From NCBI RefSeq assembly GCF_023823685.1, contig NZ_JAMXBF010000001.1:558001-622000 (forward strand): 64,000 nucleotides of DNA. The letters run 5' to 3'. Below, piece by piece: positions 44,012 through 53,993 of the stretch. Origin of the DNA: Pseudomonas subflava (GTDB lineage Bacteria > Pseudomonadota > Gammaproteobacteria > Pseudomonadales > Pseudomonadaceae). The notes below the pieces were generated by a model. That model worked only from the letters and a program-made list of their open reading frames with translations. It ran no database searches and was not told the origin of the DNA. The position numbers and the translations under genes were made by a program. Position 1 is the first letter of the stretch, and each line of letters starts with the position of its first letter.

Positions 44012-44140
44012 CCAGAAAAACTACTGCGCTTGCACAGGCTGTGTTGAAAACAGGCTCGGACTGCTCATTTACCCGCACGTAAACTCCGCGTCCTCGCCTG
44101 TTTTCGCCTTGCCTGAGCTGCACTCGCTACGTTTTTCCGG
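44012..44140. repeat. 129-bp palindromic MITE-like element between nqrE and nqrF
   Basis: The ends CCAGAAAAAC (44012-44021) and GTTTTTCCGG (44131-44140) are inverted repeats with one mismatch. Inside, GAAAACAGGC (44046-44055) pairs with GCCTGTTTTC (44096-44105), and TTTAC (44068-44072) pairs with GTAAA (44079-44083). The whole sequence could fold into one long imperfect hairpin. It encodes nothing. It ends 10 bases before the nqrF ribosome site. Its complement shares strings with 27526-27560. Confidence 0.7.
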
Positions 44141-44162
44141 CGTTTCAATGGGAGGTTAAAGA

Positions 44163-45386
44163 ATGGGTTTTGAAATCGCATTAGCCATCGGCATGTTCAC
44201 CGCCATCGTGCTGGCACTGGTGGTGGTCATCCTCGCGGCCCGCGCCAAGCTGGTGTCCAGCGGCGACGTGAACATCGTCATCAATGGCGAGCGCACCCTC
44301 ACCGTGCCGGCCGGCGGCAAGCTGCTGCAGACGCTGGCGGCGAACAACGTGTTCCTGTCGTCCGCCTGCGGCGGCGGCGGCACCTGCGCCCAGTGCAAGT
44401 GCGTGGTGGAAAGCGGCGGCGGCGAGATGCTGCCGACCGAGGAATCGCACTTCACCAAGCGCGAGGCCCGCGAAGGCTGGCGCCTGTCCTGCCAGACCCC
44501 GGTCAAGCAGGACATGCACATCGAGGTGGAAGAGTCGGTCTTCGGCGTGAAGAAGTGGGAATGCACGGTGGCGTCCAACCCCAACGTCGCCACCTTCATC
44601 AAGGAGCTGACCCTGCGTCTGCCGGAAGGCGAGAGCGTGGACTTCCGCGCCGGCGGCTACGTGCAGCTGGAGTGCCCGCCGCACGAGGTGGCCTACAAGG
44701 ACTTCGACATCCAGCCGGAATATCGCGGCGACTGGGACAAGTTCAACCAGTGGAAGTACGTGTCCAAGGTCGACGAGACAGTGATCCGCGCCTACTCCAT
44801 GGCCAACTACCCGGACGAGAAGGGCATCGTCAAGTTCAACATCCGCATCGCCTCGCCGCCGCCGGGCAAGGATCACCTGCCGCCGGGGCAGATGTCGTCC
44901 TGGGTGTTCAACCTCAAGCCGGGCGACAAGGTCACCGTGTACGGCCCGTTCGGCGAGTTTTTCGCCAAGGACACCGACGCGGAGATGATCTTCATCGGCG
45001 GCGGCGCCGGTATGGCGCCGATGCGCTCGCACATCTTCGACCAGCTAAAGCGCCTGGGCTCCAAGCGCAAGATCAGCTTCTGGTACGGCGCGCGCTCGCT
45101 GCGCGAGGCCTTCTACACCGAGGAGTACGACCAGCTGGCCGCGGAGAATGACAACTTCGAGTGGCACCTGGCGCTGTCCGACCCGCAGCCGGAAGATAAC
45201 TGGACCGGCCTCAAGGGCTTCATCCACAACGTGCTGTTCGAGCAGTACCTCAAGGACCATCCGGCCCCCGAGGACTGCGAGTTCTACATGTGCGGTCCGC
45301 CCATGATGAACGCCGCGGTGATCAAGATGCTGCTGGACCTCGGCGTGGAGCGCGAGAACATCCTGCTGGACGATTTTGGTGGTTAG
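44163..45386 (+). CDS. nqrF: Na+-NQR subunit F (NADH dehydrogenase, FAD and 2Fe-2S)
   Basis: This is a 407-residue electron-input subunit. An N-terminal membrane helix (about 4-24) is followed by a ferredoxin domain with [12 protein letters not shown] and a later Cys, then an FAD domain ([11 protein letters not shown]) and an NADH domain ([26 protein letters not shown]). GGAGG lies 7 bases before the ATG. It follows the palindromic element, so its expression may depend on read-through or on RNA processing there. Confidence 0.97.
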   Translation: MGFEIALAIGMFTAIVLALVVVILAARAKLVSSGDVNIVINGERTLTVPAGGKLLQTLAANNVFLSSACGGGGTCAQCKCVVESGGGEMLPTEESHFTKREAREGWRLSCQTPVKQDMHIEVEESVFGVKKWECTVASNPNVATFIKELTLRLPEGESVDFRAGGYVQLECPPHEVAYKDFDIQPEYRGDWDKFNQWKYVSKVDETVIRAYSMANYPDEKGIVKFNIRIASPPPGKDHLPPGQMSSWVFNLKPGDKVTVYGPFGEFFAKDTDAEMIFIGGGAGMAPMRSHIFDQLKRLGSKRKISFWYGARSLREAFYTEEYDQLAAENDNFEWHLALSDPQPEDNWTGLKGFIHNVLFEQYLKDHPAPEDCEFYMCGPPMMNAAVIKMLLDLGVERENILLDDFGG

Positions 45387-46389
45387 ACCTGTGGCATGCC
45401 TGCTGTTGGCCAGCGCGCTGCTGGCCGGCTGCGGCGAGAAGATCGAGGCGTTCGGCGGCCCGACCATGGGCAGCCACTACTCGCTGAAATACCTGGCGGG
45501 CGAGGGGGCCCCTTCACCGCAGGCGCTCAAGGCCGAGGTCGACGGCCTGCTCGCCGAGGTGGATGCGCAGATGTCCACCTGGCGTGCCGATTCCGACCTT
45601 TCCCAATTCAATCGACTGCCGGCCGGCAGCTGCCGCGCCATGCCCGCTTCGGTGCTGGAGCTGGTGCGTTTCGGCGAAGCGCTGTCGGGCAAGAGCGACG
45701 GCGCCTTCGACCTGACCCTCGAACCGCTGCTCGATCTCTGGGGCTTCGGCCCGCAGTCGCGGGGCGAAACGGTGCCCAGCGCCGAACAGATCGCCGCCGT
45801 GCAGAGCAACGTGGGGCACCGCCACTTGCGCATCGAGGGCGCGCGGCTGTGCAAGGATGCGGCCGTCGAGGTCGACCTCAACAGCGTCGCGGCCGGCTAT
45901 ACGGTCGATCGCATCGCCGCGCGCCTGGCCGAAGTCGGCGTCAGCAGCTACCTGCTGGACGTCACCGGCGAACTGCGTGCGGCCGGGCGCAAGCCCGACG
46001 GCAGCCCCTGGCGCATCGCCATCGAGGCGCCGCGCGACGACCGCCAGGTCGCGCAGAAGGTGTTGGAGCTCAGTGGCGTCGGCGTGTCCACCTCGGGTGA
46101 CTACCGCAACTACTTCGAACGCGACGGCCGGCGTTACTCGCACACCCTCGACCCACGCAGCGGCGCGCCCATTTCCCACCGGCTCGCCTCGGTCACGGTG
46201 GTCGATTCATCGACCCTGCGCGCCGATGGCCTGTCTACCCTATTGATGGTGCTGGGACCGGAAAACGGTTACGCCTTCGCCGAGCGCGAGGCCATTGCCG
46301 CATTCTTCGTCACCCGCACCGACCGGGGCTTCGCCACGCGCGCGACGCCCGCCTTCGAACGCCGTTTCGGCGAAGGAGAACGCCCATGA
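45379..46389 (+). CDS. apbE: FAD:protein FMN transferase ApbE (lipoprotein)
   Basis: This protein of about 336 residues has a lipoprotein signal ([13 protein letters not shown]), so it is anchored at the periplasmic side. ApbE transfers FMN from FAD to threonines of NqrB and NqrC. The family blocks [40 protein letters not shown] and [13 protein letters not shown] are visible. The start is uncertain: TTG 45376, GTG 45379 and GTG 45391 are in frame. GTG 45379 keeps an Arg in the signal and lies 8 bases after GGA. It overlaps nqrF and, by four bases, nqrM. Confidence 0.93.
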   Translation: MVRPVACLLLASALLAGCGEKIEAFGGPTMGSHYSLKYLAGEGAPSPQALKAEVDGLLAEVDAQMSTWRADSDLSQFNRLPAGSCRAMPASVLELVRFGEALSGKSDGAFDLTLEPLLDLWGFGPQSRGETVPSAEQIAAVQSNVGHRHLRIEGARLCKDAAVEVDLNSVAAGYTVDRIAARLAEVGVSSYLLDVTGELRAAGRKPDGSPWRIAIEAPRDDRQVAQKVLELSGVGVSTSGDYRNYFERDGRRYSHTLDPRSGAPISHRLASVTVVDSSTLRADGLSTLLMVLGPENGYAFAEREAIAAFFVTRTDRGFATRATPAFERRFGEGERP

Positions 46390-46619
46390 CCTGGGTTCTG
46401 GTATTCGGTTTCATGCTCCTGGTAGTGCTGGGCATGGCCATCGGTGTGATCTTCGGGCGCAAGCCCATCGCCGGCTCCTGCGGTGGCATCGCCGCCCTGG
46501 GCATCGAGAAGGAGTGCTCGATCTGCGGCGGCAGTCGCGAGAAGTGCGAAGAGGTCAACCGCGAGAAGAATGAGCATGTAGTGGACACGGCGCTCGCCTA
46601 CGACGCGACCAAGCGCTAA
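46386..46619 (+). CDS. nqrM: Na+-NQR maturation protein NqrM
   Basis: This 77-residue protein has one N-terminal membrane helix (about 2-23) and four cysteines (GSCGG, CSICGG and a later EKCEE). NqrM (DUF539) is needed to insert the intramembrane iron centre of NqrD/NqrE. It overlaps apbE as ATGA. Together nqrA-F, apbE and nqrM make the complete structural and maturation set. Confidence 0.93.
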   Translation: MTWVLVFGFMLLVVLGMAIGVIFGRKPIAGSCGGIAALGIEKECSICGGSREKCEEVNREKNEHVVDTALAYDATKR

Positions 46620-46736
46620 TGTGCCGGGCAAAATCCCACGGCTAAGCTGTGAGGACGATTCGACAGCCGCGGCCACGGGGTGCCGCGTTCGAGCCGGGCG
46701 CCACGCGAGCGCCCCGGCGCGCGATGAGGAGTAAGC

Positions 46737-48131
46737 ATGGCGGTCTACAACTACGACGTGGTGGTGCTGGGTTCCGGTCCGGCGGGCGAGGGCGCGGCGA
46801 TGAACGCGGCCAAGGCCGGACGCAAGGTGGCGGTGGTCGACAACCGCCCGCTGGTGGGCGGCAACTGCACCCATCTCGGCACCATCCCGTCCAAGGCGCT
46901 GCGCCACTCGGTGCGGCAGATCATGCAGTACAACACCAACCCGCTGTTCCGCCAGATCGGCGAGCCGCGCTGGTTCTCCTTCCCCGACGTGCTGAAGAGC
47001 GCCGAGCGGGTGATCTCCAAGCAGGTCGCCTCGCGCACCAGCTACTACGCGCGTAACCGCATCGACGTGTTCTTCGGCACCGCCAGCTTTGCCGACGAGC
47101 AGACCGTGGAAGTGGTGTGCACCAGCGGCGTCGTCGAGAAACTGGTGGCCAAGCAGATCGTCATCGCCACCGGCTCGCGCCCCTATCGCCCGGCGGACGT
47201 GGATTTCCATCACCCGCGCATCTACGACAGCGACACCATCCTCAGCCTGACCCACACCCCGCGCCGCATTATCATCTACGGCGCCGGCGTGATCGGCTCC
47301 GAGTACGCCTCGATCTTCAGTGGCCTCGGCGTGCTGGTCGACCTGATCGACAACCGCGACCAGCTGCTCAGCTTCCTCGACGACGAGATCTCCGACGCGC
47401 TCAGTTACCACCTGCGCACCAACAACGTGCTGATCCGTCACCACGAGGAGTACGAGCGCATCGAGGGTCTGGAGAACGGTGTGATCCTGCACCTCAAGTC
47501 GGGCAAGAAGATCAAGGCCGACTGCCTGCTGTGGTGCAACGGCCGTACCGGCAACACCGACAAGCTGGGCCTGGAGAACATCGGCATCAAGGTCAACAGC
47601 CGCGGCCAGATCGAGGTCGACCAGCAGTACCGTACCCAGGTCAGCAACGTCTTCGCCGCCGGCGACGTGATCGGCTGGCCGAGCCTGGCCAGCGCCGCCT
47701 ACGACCAGGGCCGTTCGGCCGCGGGCAGTGCGGTGGAGAACGACAGCTGGCGCTTCGTCGACGACGTGCCGACCGGCATCTACACCATTCCGGAGATCAG
47801 CTCGATCGGCAAGAACGAGCGGGAGCTGACCCAGGCCAAGATCCCCTACGAGGTCGGCAAGGCGTTCTTCAAGGGCATGGCCCGGGCGCAGATTTCCCAC
47901 GAGCCGGTGGGCATGCTGAAGATCCTATTCCACCGCGAAACCCTGGAGATCCTCGGCGTGCATTGCTTCGGCTATCAGGCCTCGGAGATTGTGCACATCG
48001 GCCAGGCGATCATGAACCAGAAGGGGGAGGCGAACTCGATCAAGTACTTCGTCAATACCACCTTCAACTACCCGACCATGGCCGAGGCCTACCGGGTGGC
48101 GGCGTTCGACGGTCTCAACCGGCTTTTTTGA
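46737..48131 (+). CDS. sthA: Soluble pyridine nucleotide transhydrogenase
   Basis: This 464-residue FAD enzyme balances NADPH and NADH in the cytoplasm. The N-terminal FAD motif is [19 protein letters not shown] and the NAD(P) motif is [14 protein letters not shown]. The redox-disulfide position reads [13 protein letters not shown], with Thr in place of the second Cys, which separates SthA from lipoamide dehydrogenases. Its neighbour, the Na+-NQR operon, is also a redox system. It ends at a strong terminator. Confidence 0.96.
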   Translation: MAVYNYDVVVLGSGPAGEGAAMNAAKAGRKVAVVDNRPLVGGNCTHLGTIPSKALRHSVRQIMQYNTNPLFRQIGEPRWFSFPDVLKSAERVISKQVASRTSYYARNRIDVFFGTASFADEQTVEVVCTSGVVEKLVAKQIVIATGSRPYRPADVDFHHPRIYDSDTILSLTHTPRRIIIYGAGVIGSEYASIFSGLGVLVDLIDNRDQLLSFLDDEISDALSYHLRTNNVLIRHHEEYERIEGLENGVILHLKSGKKIKADCLLWCNGRTGNTDKLGLENIGIKVNSRGQIEVDQQYRTQVSNVFAAGDVIGWPSLASAAYDQGRSAAGSAVENDSWRFVDDVPTGIYTIPEISSIGKNERELTQAKIPYEVGKAFFKGMARAQISHEPVGMLKILFHRETLEILGVHCFGYQASEIVHIGQAIMNQKGEANSIKYFVNTTFNYPTMAEAYRVAAFDGLNRLF

Positions 48132-48240
48132 GCGGCTCCGACCGGTGGCCTGAACCGGTCGGGGGCGACCCCCTCGACGACTCCCGCAGCTGGCGCTGGC
48201 CAAACCGGGAGAGCTTCTGACCAGGCGCGACGCTGCAACG

Positions 48241-48267
48241 AAAAACCGGCCCTTGGGCCGGTTTTTT
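48241..48267. terminator. Rho-independent terminator after sthA
   Basis: AAAAACCGGCCC pairs with GGGCCGGTTTTTT around a tight TT/CTTG loop, with T and A runs on both sides. It lies about 110 bases after the sthA stop. Confidence 0.9.
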
Positions 48268-48382
48268 CATGCCTCTTTCCCGAGAGCGAGGAGGCCGGGC
48301 GAGGGTGTATCGGGCGGTGCCGAGGTGCTGACATTCCCTCTCTCTGACCCTCTCCCAGGAATGGGAAAGGGAATATCCGAGT

Positions 48383-48426
48383 AGCCCGTAGCCCGGATGC
48401 AGCCCGTAGCCCGGATGCAATCCGGG
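48383..48426. repeat. REP-like tandem repeat
   Basis: AGCCCGTAGCCCGGATGC occurs twice in tandem (48383-48400 and 48401-48418); the second continues into an arm ending CAATCCGGG at 48426. The same arm, with one change, occurs at 14802. In the rest of this 309-base gap (48132-48440) there is the terminator and a CCCTCTCCC-rich stretch with an imperfect ATTCCCT/AGGGAAT inverted repeat (about 48333-48373), but no gene. Confidence 0.75.
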
Positions 48427-48440
48427 GGCGGAGCTGAGGG

Positions 48441-49160
48441 CTACCGCTTTAGCGTATCCACCGCCACACCGGGGAAGTCGGTGATGATGCTGTCTACGCC
48501 GAAGTCTGCCAGGCGGCGCATCAGGGCCGGGTCATTGACCGTCCATACGGAGACGTGGAAGCCGGATTTCTGCGCCTTGAGCAGCCGCTCCGGCGTGCAC
48601 AGGGTCCAGTTCAGCGCGAGCATCGAGCACTCGTGGTGAGCGGCGACCTTGAGCGGGTCCAGCCAGTTGTACTCGGCTACCAGTCCACGCGACAGTTCCG
48701 GAGTGAGCCGGCGCAGCGCGCGCAAAACCTCGCGCGAGCTGCTGGTGACGGTGACCTTGTCCTTGATGCCGAAGCGTTCGGCCAGGGCCTGGATGGCCAG
48801 CACGGTACGCGCCGCCCGCACTCGCGAGGCGCTTTTGACCTCCAGCTGCCAGTGCTCGAAGGGGCACTGCTCGAACAGGGTTTCCAGCGTGGGGATGGGG
48901 CAGGGCGTCTTCCAGCCGGGGCCGCCCAGGCGTGCGTCGAGCGCCGTGAGCTCCTCCGCGTCGTGCTCCACCACCTTGCCACGGCGGCCGGTGGTGCGCT
49001 TGAGGGTCGGGTCGTGAATCACCATCAGCTCGCCGTCGCGCGACAGGTGCAGGTCCAGCTCGCAACGGGTAACGCCATGTTCGAGGCAGCGCTGGAAGCT
49101 GGCGAGGGTGTTTTCCGGTGCTTCGCCCTTGGCGCCGCGGTGGCCGTAAATAAGGGTCAC
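48441..49160 (-). CDS. Glycerophosphodiester phosphodiesterase (UgpQ-type)
   Basis: This 239-residue GDPD enzyme splits glycerophosphodiesters into glycerol-3-phosphate and an alcohol. The catalytic YGHRGAKGEAPENT (His7, Arg8) and the metal-binding CELDLHLSRDGELMVIHD are complete. There is no signal peptide, so it is cytoplasmic like UgpQ. The start is GTG with AGGAA upstream, and overlaps the stop of the preceding small gene by four bases. I recall a GDPD (PA2990) here in P. aeruginosa. Confidence 0.93.
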   Translation of the reverse strand: MTLIYGHRGAKGEAPENTLASFQRCLEHGVTRCELDLHLSRDGELMVIHDPTLKRTTGRRGKVVEHDAEELTALDARLGGPGWKTPCPIPTLETLFEQCPFEHWQLEVKSASRVRAARTVLAIQALAERFGIKDKVTVTSSSREVLRALRRLTPELSRGLVAEYNWLDPLKVAAHHECSMLALNWTLCTPERLLKAQKSGFHVSVWTVNDPALMRRLADFGVDSIITDFPGVAVDTLKR

Positions 49161-49456
49161 TGTTGTTCCTCGATGGGATAGCGGGGCTGGTGATGCAGCA
49201 CGCTGTTCACCACATGGTCGTATTCGAAATAGACGCTGAAGGTGCGGTAGTCCCAGCGGGTGATCGGTGGCTGGCCCACCGGCGGGTGTTCCTCGTCGGC
49301 CAGGCCGAAGCGCTCCAGCACCGAGCGCTTGGACTCGCCCAGCGTGGGCAGTCCGGCGATATCGGCCCCTTGCTGGCCAACGGGAATCTCGAGGGTCTCG
49401 GCCAGCGCCGGCGTCGCCAGCCACAGGGCGGCGAGCAGGGAAAACACCAGTCTCAT
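49157..49456 (-). CDS. Small secreted protein, SmpA/BamE-like pattern
   Basis: This 99-residue protein has a signal peptide (MRLVFSLLAALWLATPALA, then ET). The mature part reads PTLGESKRSVLERFG, then ITRWDYRTFSVYFEYDHVV, which resembles the G-x-V-LG ... W-Y ... V-F pattern of BamE/OmlA-like domains. No lipobox cysteine is present, so it would be soluble in the periplasm. It is coupled by 4-base overlaps to both the PilZ gene and the GDPD gene. No function is known. Confidence 0.75.
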   Translation of the reverse strand: MRLVFSLLAALWLATPALAETLEIPVGQQGADIAGLPTLGESKRSVLERFGLADEEHPPVGQPPITRWDYRTFSVYFEYDHVVNSVLHHQPRYPIEEQQ

Positions 49457-50028
49457 CGTTCTTGCTCCTTGGCGATGCGTCGTTCCAGGGCCTGCTTCTG
49501 CAGGATGTGGCGGGCCAGGAGCTGACGCTGGGCGTCCGTCAGTGCCTCGAATTCGGTACCGATTTCGAAGCGGCCATCGTCGCGCGCCTGGCAATGCACG
49601 ACCTGAGCCCGCAGCAGCAACCCGAGGGCCTGCGGCATCAGCACCATCTTGATCGCCAGGTGGCTGCCGGTGGCCACGGCCTGGCCGTGCTGGAAGCTCA
49701 CGCCGCCCTCGGAAAGCGACACCTGGCGCGGCGTGCCGATCTCGCGCAGCAGGCTCTGCGCCATGGCCTGGCCGATCAGGTCGATGCGCTTGTTCATCAC
49801 CTTGAGGTAATTGGCCAGGGTGCGATCGCGCTCGCTGATGTGGCGCAGCAGATGCTGCGACTCGAAATCCAGCAGGTGCAGATCGCTGAGCAGGTTGAAC
49901 AGCGGCGAGCTGTCGTGAAGCGGGTCACTGGCCTGCGCCTCGGCTCCGGCGAGCAGGCTGAAATCCAGTGCGATCGTATCCTCGATACGGTAGTATTCGC
50001 GGCGATCATCGACGTCTTGATTCGACAT
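49453..50028 (-). CDS. PilZ-domain protein
   Basis: This 191-residue protein starts MSNQDVDDRREYYRIED. A helical N-terminal part with coiled-coil character (about 55-100) is followed by a PilZ-like segment with VSLSEGGVSFQHG, matching the [D/N]xSxxG half of the c-di-GMP signature, and the RREYYR stretch near the N-terminus could supply the RxxxR half. It heads a three-gene unit with the small secreted protein and the GDPD, and is divergent from lolC across 95 bases. I recall a PilZ protein here in P. aeruginosa (PA2989). Confidence 0.82.
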   Translation of the reverse strand: MSNQDVDDRREYYRIEDTIALDFSLLAGAEAQASDPLHDSSPLFNLLSDLHLLDFESQHLLRHISERDRTLANYLKVMNKRIDLIGQAMAQSLLREIGTPRQVSLSEGGVSFQHGQAVATGSHLAIKMVLMPQALGLLLRAQVVHCQARDDGRFEIGTEFEALTDAQRQLLARHILQKQALERRIAKEQER

Positions 50029-50123
50029 GGCGAACCCATGGCAGCAGTGGTGGTCTGAGTGTAAAGCCGCGCGCCAGGCCCCGCCACAAGGACGTTTCTC
50101 CCTTCCGCCAGCGAACCTCATTC

Positions 50124-51380
50124 ATGTTCAGACCCCTGCCGTTTTTCATCGGCGTGCGTTACACGCGGGCCCGACGCCGCAGCTTGTTCGTCTCCTTCAT
50201 CTCCCTCACTTCGATCATCGGTCTCGCCCTCGGCGTGCTGGTGATGATCGTCGTTTTGTCGGTGATGAACGGTTTCGACCGCGAGATGCGCGATCGCGTT
50301 CTAGGCATGGTGCCGCACGCCACGCTCGACAGCGCCACACCCATCGAGGATTGGCGCACCATCGGCCAAGGCCTGCTGCGTCATCCGCAGGTGGCGGCCA
50401 TCGCCCCCTTCACCCAGATGCAGGGCCTGCTGACCAACAACGGCCAGGTGCAGAAGGTGCTGGTCAACGCCATCGACCCGGCCGAGGAGGGCAAGGTGTC
50501 GATCATCGGCGACTACTTCCTCGACCAGCAGGGCTCCCTGGACGCGCTCGAGGCCGGCAAGTTCGGCATCGTCGTCGGCGACCTGGCGGCGAAGAAGCTC
50601 GGCCTGAAGATCGGTGACAAGGTCACGTTCGTCGCGCCCGAGGTCTCGGTGACGCCGGCCGGGATGTTCCCGCGCATGAAGCGCTTCACCGTGGTCGGCA
50701 TCTTCCACGTCGGTGCCGGCGAGATCGACGGCCACGTGGTGATGACCCACGTGCAGGATGCCGGCCGCGTGCTGCGCCTGAAACCGGGCGAGGTGCAGGG
50801 CATCCGCCTGAAACTGCACGACCTGTTCCAGGCGCCGCAGGTGGCCTGGGAGCTGGCCGGCCTGCTGCGCGACCAGGAGTTCTACGCCCGCGACTGGACC
50901 CGCACCCACGGCAACCTGTACCAGGCCATCCGCATGGAGAAGACCATGATCGGCCTGCTGCTGTTGCTGATCGTCGCGGTGGCCGCGTTCAACATCATCT
51001 CCACCCTGGTGATGGTGGTGACCGACAAGAAGGCCGACATCGCCATCCTGCGCACCCTCGGCGCCACGCCGCGGCAGATCATGCTGACCTTCATGGTGCA
51101 GGGGACGGTGATCGGCGTGGTCGGCACCCTGGTCGGCGGCGTGCTCGGCGTGCTCGCCGCGCTCAACGTCAGCGCCGCGATCAAGGGCCTGGAGAATCTG
51201 CTCGGCATCCAGTTCCTCAATGCCGAGGTGTACTTCATCGATTACCTGCCGTCGCAGGTACAGGGCACCGACGTTGCGCTGGTCTGCGGCGCCGCCCTGG
51301 TTCTGAGTTTTCTCGCCACCCTTTACCCGGCCTGGCGTGCGGCGCGCACCCAGCCAGCGGAGGCTTTGCGTTATGAGTGA
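50124..51380 (+). CDS. lolC: Lipoprotein-releasing ABC transporter permease LolC
   Basis: This 418-residue inner-membrane protein has an N-terminal helix (about 22-48, [21 protein letters not shown]), a large periplasmic MacB-PCD domain, and three C-terminal FtsX helices. LolCDE extracts outer-membrane-bound lipoproteins and hands them to LolA. It is closely similar to lolE two genes downstream. It overlaps lolD by 8 bases. Confidence 0.95.
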   Translation: MFRPLPFFIGVRYTRARRRSLFVSFISLTSIIGLALGVLVMIVVLSVMNGFDREMRDRVLGMVPHATLDSATPIEDWRTIGQGLLRHPQVAAIAPFTQMQGLLTNNGQVQKVLVNAIDPAEEGKVSIIGDYFLDQQGSLDALEAGKFGIVVGDLAAKKLGLKIGDKVTFVAPEVSVTPAGMFPRMKRFTVVGIFHVGAGEIDGHVVMTHVQDAGRVLRLKPGEVQGIRLKLHDLFQAPQVAWELAGLLRDQEFYARDWTRTHGNLYQAIRMEKTMIGLLLLLIVAVAAFNIISTLVMVVTDKKADIAILRTLGATPRQIMLTFMVQGTVIGVVGTLVGGVLGVLAALNVSAAIKGLENLLGIQFLNAEVYFIDYLPSQVQGTDVALVCGAALVLSFLATLYPAWRAARTQPAEALRYE

Positions 51381-52056
51381 CACGTCCGTCCTGAGTTGCC
51401 GCAACCTGGGCAAGAGTTACGAGGAAGGCCCGCAGACGGTCGAGGTGCTGTCCAACGTCGAGCTGGAGCTGCTGCCCGGCGAGCGCGTGGCCGTCGTCGG
51501 TACGTCCGGCTCGGGCAAGAGCACGCTGCTGAACATGCTCGGCGGCCTCGATACGCCGAGCAAGGGCAGCGTCTGGCTGGCCGGCGAGGAGCTTTCGGCG
51601 CTCAACGAGAAGGCCCGCGGCCTGTTGCGCAACCGCGCGCTGGGCTTCGTCTACCAGTTCCATCATCTGCTGCCGGAATTCACCGCGCTGGAGAACGTGT
51701 GCATGCCGCTGCTGATCGGCAAGACGCCGATCCCCGAGGCGCGCCAGCGTGCCACCGCGCTGCTGGAGCGGGTCGGCCTCGGCCATCGCCTGTCGCACAA
51801 GCCGGCCGAGTTGTCCGGTGGTGAGCGCCAGCGCGTGGCCATCGCCCGTGCGCTGGTCAACAACCCCGCGCTGGTGTTGCTCGACGAGCCCACCGGCAAC
51901 CTCGACCAGCACACCGGCCATGGCATCCAGGAGCTAATGCGCGAGCTCAGCCGCGACTCGCGTACCGCCTTCCTGGTGGTGACACACGATCCGCAGCTGG
52001 CCGGCCAGATGGACCGCGTGTTGCGCTTGGAAGACGGCAAACTGGTGGCCGCCTGA
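51373..52056 (+). CDS. lolD: Lipoprotein-releasing ATPase LolD
   Basis: This 227-residue ABC ATPase has Walker [10 protein letters not shown], signature [15 protein letters not shown] and Walker [14 protein letters not shown]. It drives the LolC/LolE permease. The start overlaps the lolC stop, and lolE follows after a single base, so all three are one translation unit. Confidence 0.96.
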   Translation: MSDTSVLSCRNLGKSYEEGPQTVEVLSNVELELLPGERVAVVGTSGSGKSTLLNMLGGLDTPSKGSVWLAGEELSALNEKARGLLRNRALGFVYQFHHLLPEFTALENVCMPLLIGKTPIPEARQRATALLERVGLGHRLSHKPAELSGGERQRVAIARALVNNPALVLLDEPTGNLDQHTGHGIQELMRELSRDSRTAFLVVTHDPQLAGQMDRVLRLEDGKLVAA

Positions 52057-52057
52057 C

Positions 52058-53302
52058 ATGTTCAGACCTATCAGTGTCTTCGTCGGCACCCGCTACACCC
52101 GGGCCAAGCGGCGCAACCACTACATCTCCTTCATCTCCCTGACCTCGATGATCGGCCTGGGCCTCGGCGTGCTGGCCATGATCGTGGTGCTGTCAGTGAT
52201 GAACGGCTTCCAGAAGGAAATGAGCTCGCGCATCCTCGGCATGGTGCCTCACGCCACCCTGTCCGCCGCGCAGCCGCTGGACGACTGGCAGGCGGTGGCC
52301 GCCGCCGCGATGGAGCACAGGCAGGTCACCGGCGCGGCGCCGTTCGCCGAGCTGGAGGGCATGTTCTCCTACAAAGGCAACATGCAGCCGGTGCAGATCA
52401 ACGGCATCGACCCGGCCGAGGAGCAGAAGGTCTCGATCATTGGTCGGCACATGGTCCAGGGCCGCCTCGACGACCTCAAGGCCGGGGAGTTCGGCGTGGT
52501 GATCGGCGACATCACCGCGCGGCGCTTTCGCCTCGGGCTCGGCGACAAGCTGACCCTGATCGTGCCCGAGCTGAGCAACGCCGCCGGCGGTATCACCCCG
52601 CGCATGCTGCGTCTTTCCGTGGTCGGCGTGTTCAAGGTTGGCGCCGAACTGGACGGCAGCCTGGCGCTGATCCACATCGCCGATGCCTCCGGCATCCAGC
52701 GCATGAAAGAGGGGCAGGTGCAGAGCGTGCGCATCGCGCTGAAGGACCTTTACCAGGCGCCGCAGGTGTCCGCCGCCATCGCCGCGCGGCTCGGCGATGG
52801 CTACAAGGCAGTGTCGTGGAAGGAGACCCAGGGCAGCCTGTTCAGCGCCATGCAGATGGAGAAGACCATGATCGGCCTGCTGCTGCTGCTGATCATCGCA
52901 GTGGCCGCCTTCAACATCATCGCCACGCTGATCATGGTGGTGGCGGACAAGCGTGCCGACATCGCCATTCTGCGTACTCTGGGCGCGACGCCAGGGCAGA
53001 TCATGGCCACCTTCATGGTCCAGGGCACGGTGATCGGCTGCATCGGCACCCTGATCGGCGGCGTGCTGGGCGTGACCGTCGCGCTCAACATCAGCGGCTG
53101 GGTGGCCTGGCTGGAGCGGGCCTCGGGGATGCATATCTTCAGCTCGGACGTGTACTTTATCAGCAGCCTGCCATCCGACCTGCGTGGCCTGGATGTGCTG
53201 GTGATCTGTGGCGCCGCGTTGCTGATGAGCTTTCTCGCCACGCTGTACCCGTCCTGGCGGGCGTCGCGCACGCAGCCGGCCGAGGCGCTGCGCTACGAGT
53301 GA
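52058..53302 (+). CDS. lolE: Lipoprotein-releasing ABC transporter permease LolE
   Basis: This 414-residue protein has the same layout as LolC: one N-terminal and three C-terminal helices with a periplasmic domain between. The shared segments ([46 protein letters not shown]) point to an old duplication with LolC. Which permease is LolC and which LolE is assigned by operon order. A terminator follows 12 bases after the stop. Confidence 0.94.
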   Translation: MFRPISVFVGTRYTRAKRRNHYISFISLTSMIGLGLGVLAMIVVLSVMNGFQKEMSSRILGMVPHATLSAAQPLDDWQAVAAAAMEHRQVTGAAPFAELEGMFSYKGNMQPVQINGIDPAEEQKVSIIGRHMVQGRLDDLKAGEFGVVIGDITARRFRLGLGDKLTLIVPELSNAAGGITPRMLRLSVVGVFKVGAELDGSLALIHIADASGIQRMKEGQVQSVRIALKDLYQAPQVSAAIAARLGDGYKAVSWKETQGSLFSAMQMEKTMIGLLLLLIIAVAAFNIIATLIMVVADKRADIAILRTLGATPGQIMATFMVQGTVIGCIGTLIGGVLGVTVALNISGWVAWLERASGMHIFSSDVYFISSLPSDLRGLDVLVICGAALLMSFLATLYPSWRASRTQPAEALRYE

Positions 53303-53313
53303 GGCTGGGAGCC

Positions 53314-53355
53314 GAAAAGAAAAAACGCCGCGATCATCGCGGCGTTTTCTTTTCG
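53314..53355. terminator. Bidirectional terminator after lolE
   Basis: The stem ACGCCGCGA/TCGCGGCGT with a 3-base loop is flanked by GAAAAGAAAA on one side and TTTTCTTTTC on the other. It can end both lolCDE and the convergent DUF2062 gene. Confidence 0.92.
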
Positions 53356-53369
53356 CTTCGGCGTGCCGG

Positions 53370-53897
53370 CTATTCGACGGCCTGGCGGCGACGCTCGGCG
53401 CGTTTGCGCCAGCTGTGTGCCACCCACCAGCGCCAGTAGAGCATGGTGGTGCCGTAGGCCAGCGCGGCGAGCAGCGTGCCGGTCACGACCGAGCCCAGCA
53501 GGAACGGCTTCCAGACGATGGCCAACTCGCCGCTGATCCATTCCCAGGTCAGCTCGTCCGGCAGTTCCATGGACGGGATGCCGAGCAGCCAGCTGCCCAT
53601 CTTGTAGGTGCAGTAGAAGATCGGCGGCATGGTGAAGGGGTTGGTCAGCCACACCAGGCCTACCGAGATCGGCAGATTGGCGCGGATCGGAATCGCCAGG
53701 CAGGCGGCGAGCAGCATCTGCATCGGCGCCGGAATGAAGGCGGCGAACAGCCCGGCCGCCATCGCGCGCGCCACCGAGTGGCGGTTCAGGTGCCAGAGAT
53801 TGGGGTCGTGCAGCAGGGTGCCGAGAAAACGCAGGGACTTGTGCTCCCGGATCATCTCGGGATTGGGCATGTAGCGTTTGAACAGACGACGGGGCAT
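53370..53897 (-). CDS. DUF2062 membrane protein
   Basis: This 175-residue protein has three or so hydrophobic segments and the DUF2062 core: SVARAMAAGLFAAFIPAPMQM and WLTNPFTMPPIFYCTYKMG. The start is the ATG reading MPRRLFKRYMPNP. The C-terminus is strongly basic. Function is unknown; I recall PA2985 at this location. It is divergent from comEC. Confidence 0.88.
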   Translation of the reverse strand: MPRRLFKRYMPNPEMIREHKSLRFLGTLLHDPNLWHLNRHSVARAMAAGLFAAFIPAPMQMLLAACLAIPIRANLPISVGLVWLTNPFTMPPIFYCTYKMGSWLLGIPSMELPDELTWEWISGELAIVWKPFLLGSVVTGTLLAALAYGTTMLYWRWWVAHSWRKRAERRRQAVE

Positions 53898-53993
53898 GAG
53901 CAGTCTCGCAAGACACGAGCGGCTATTATGCACCGATGGTCGCAGGCGGGCTTGGCCGCATTGTGACAACCGATAACCCAGGATGGGGAAACG

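Noticed and set aside
48331..48375. CCCTCTCCC-rich stretch as part of a CRISPR or promoter
   Set aside because: There is a single imperfect inverted repeat with no regular spacing and no cas genes in the window.
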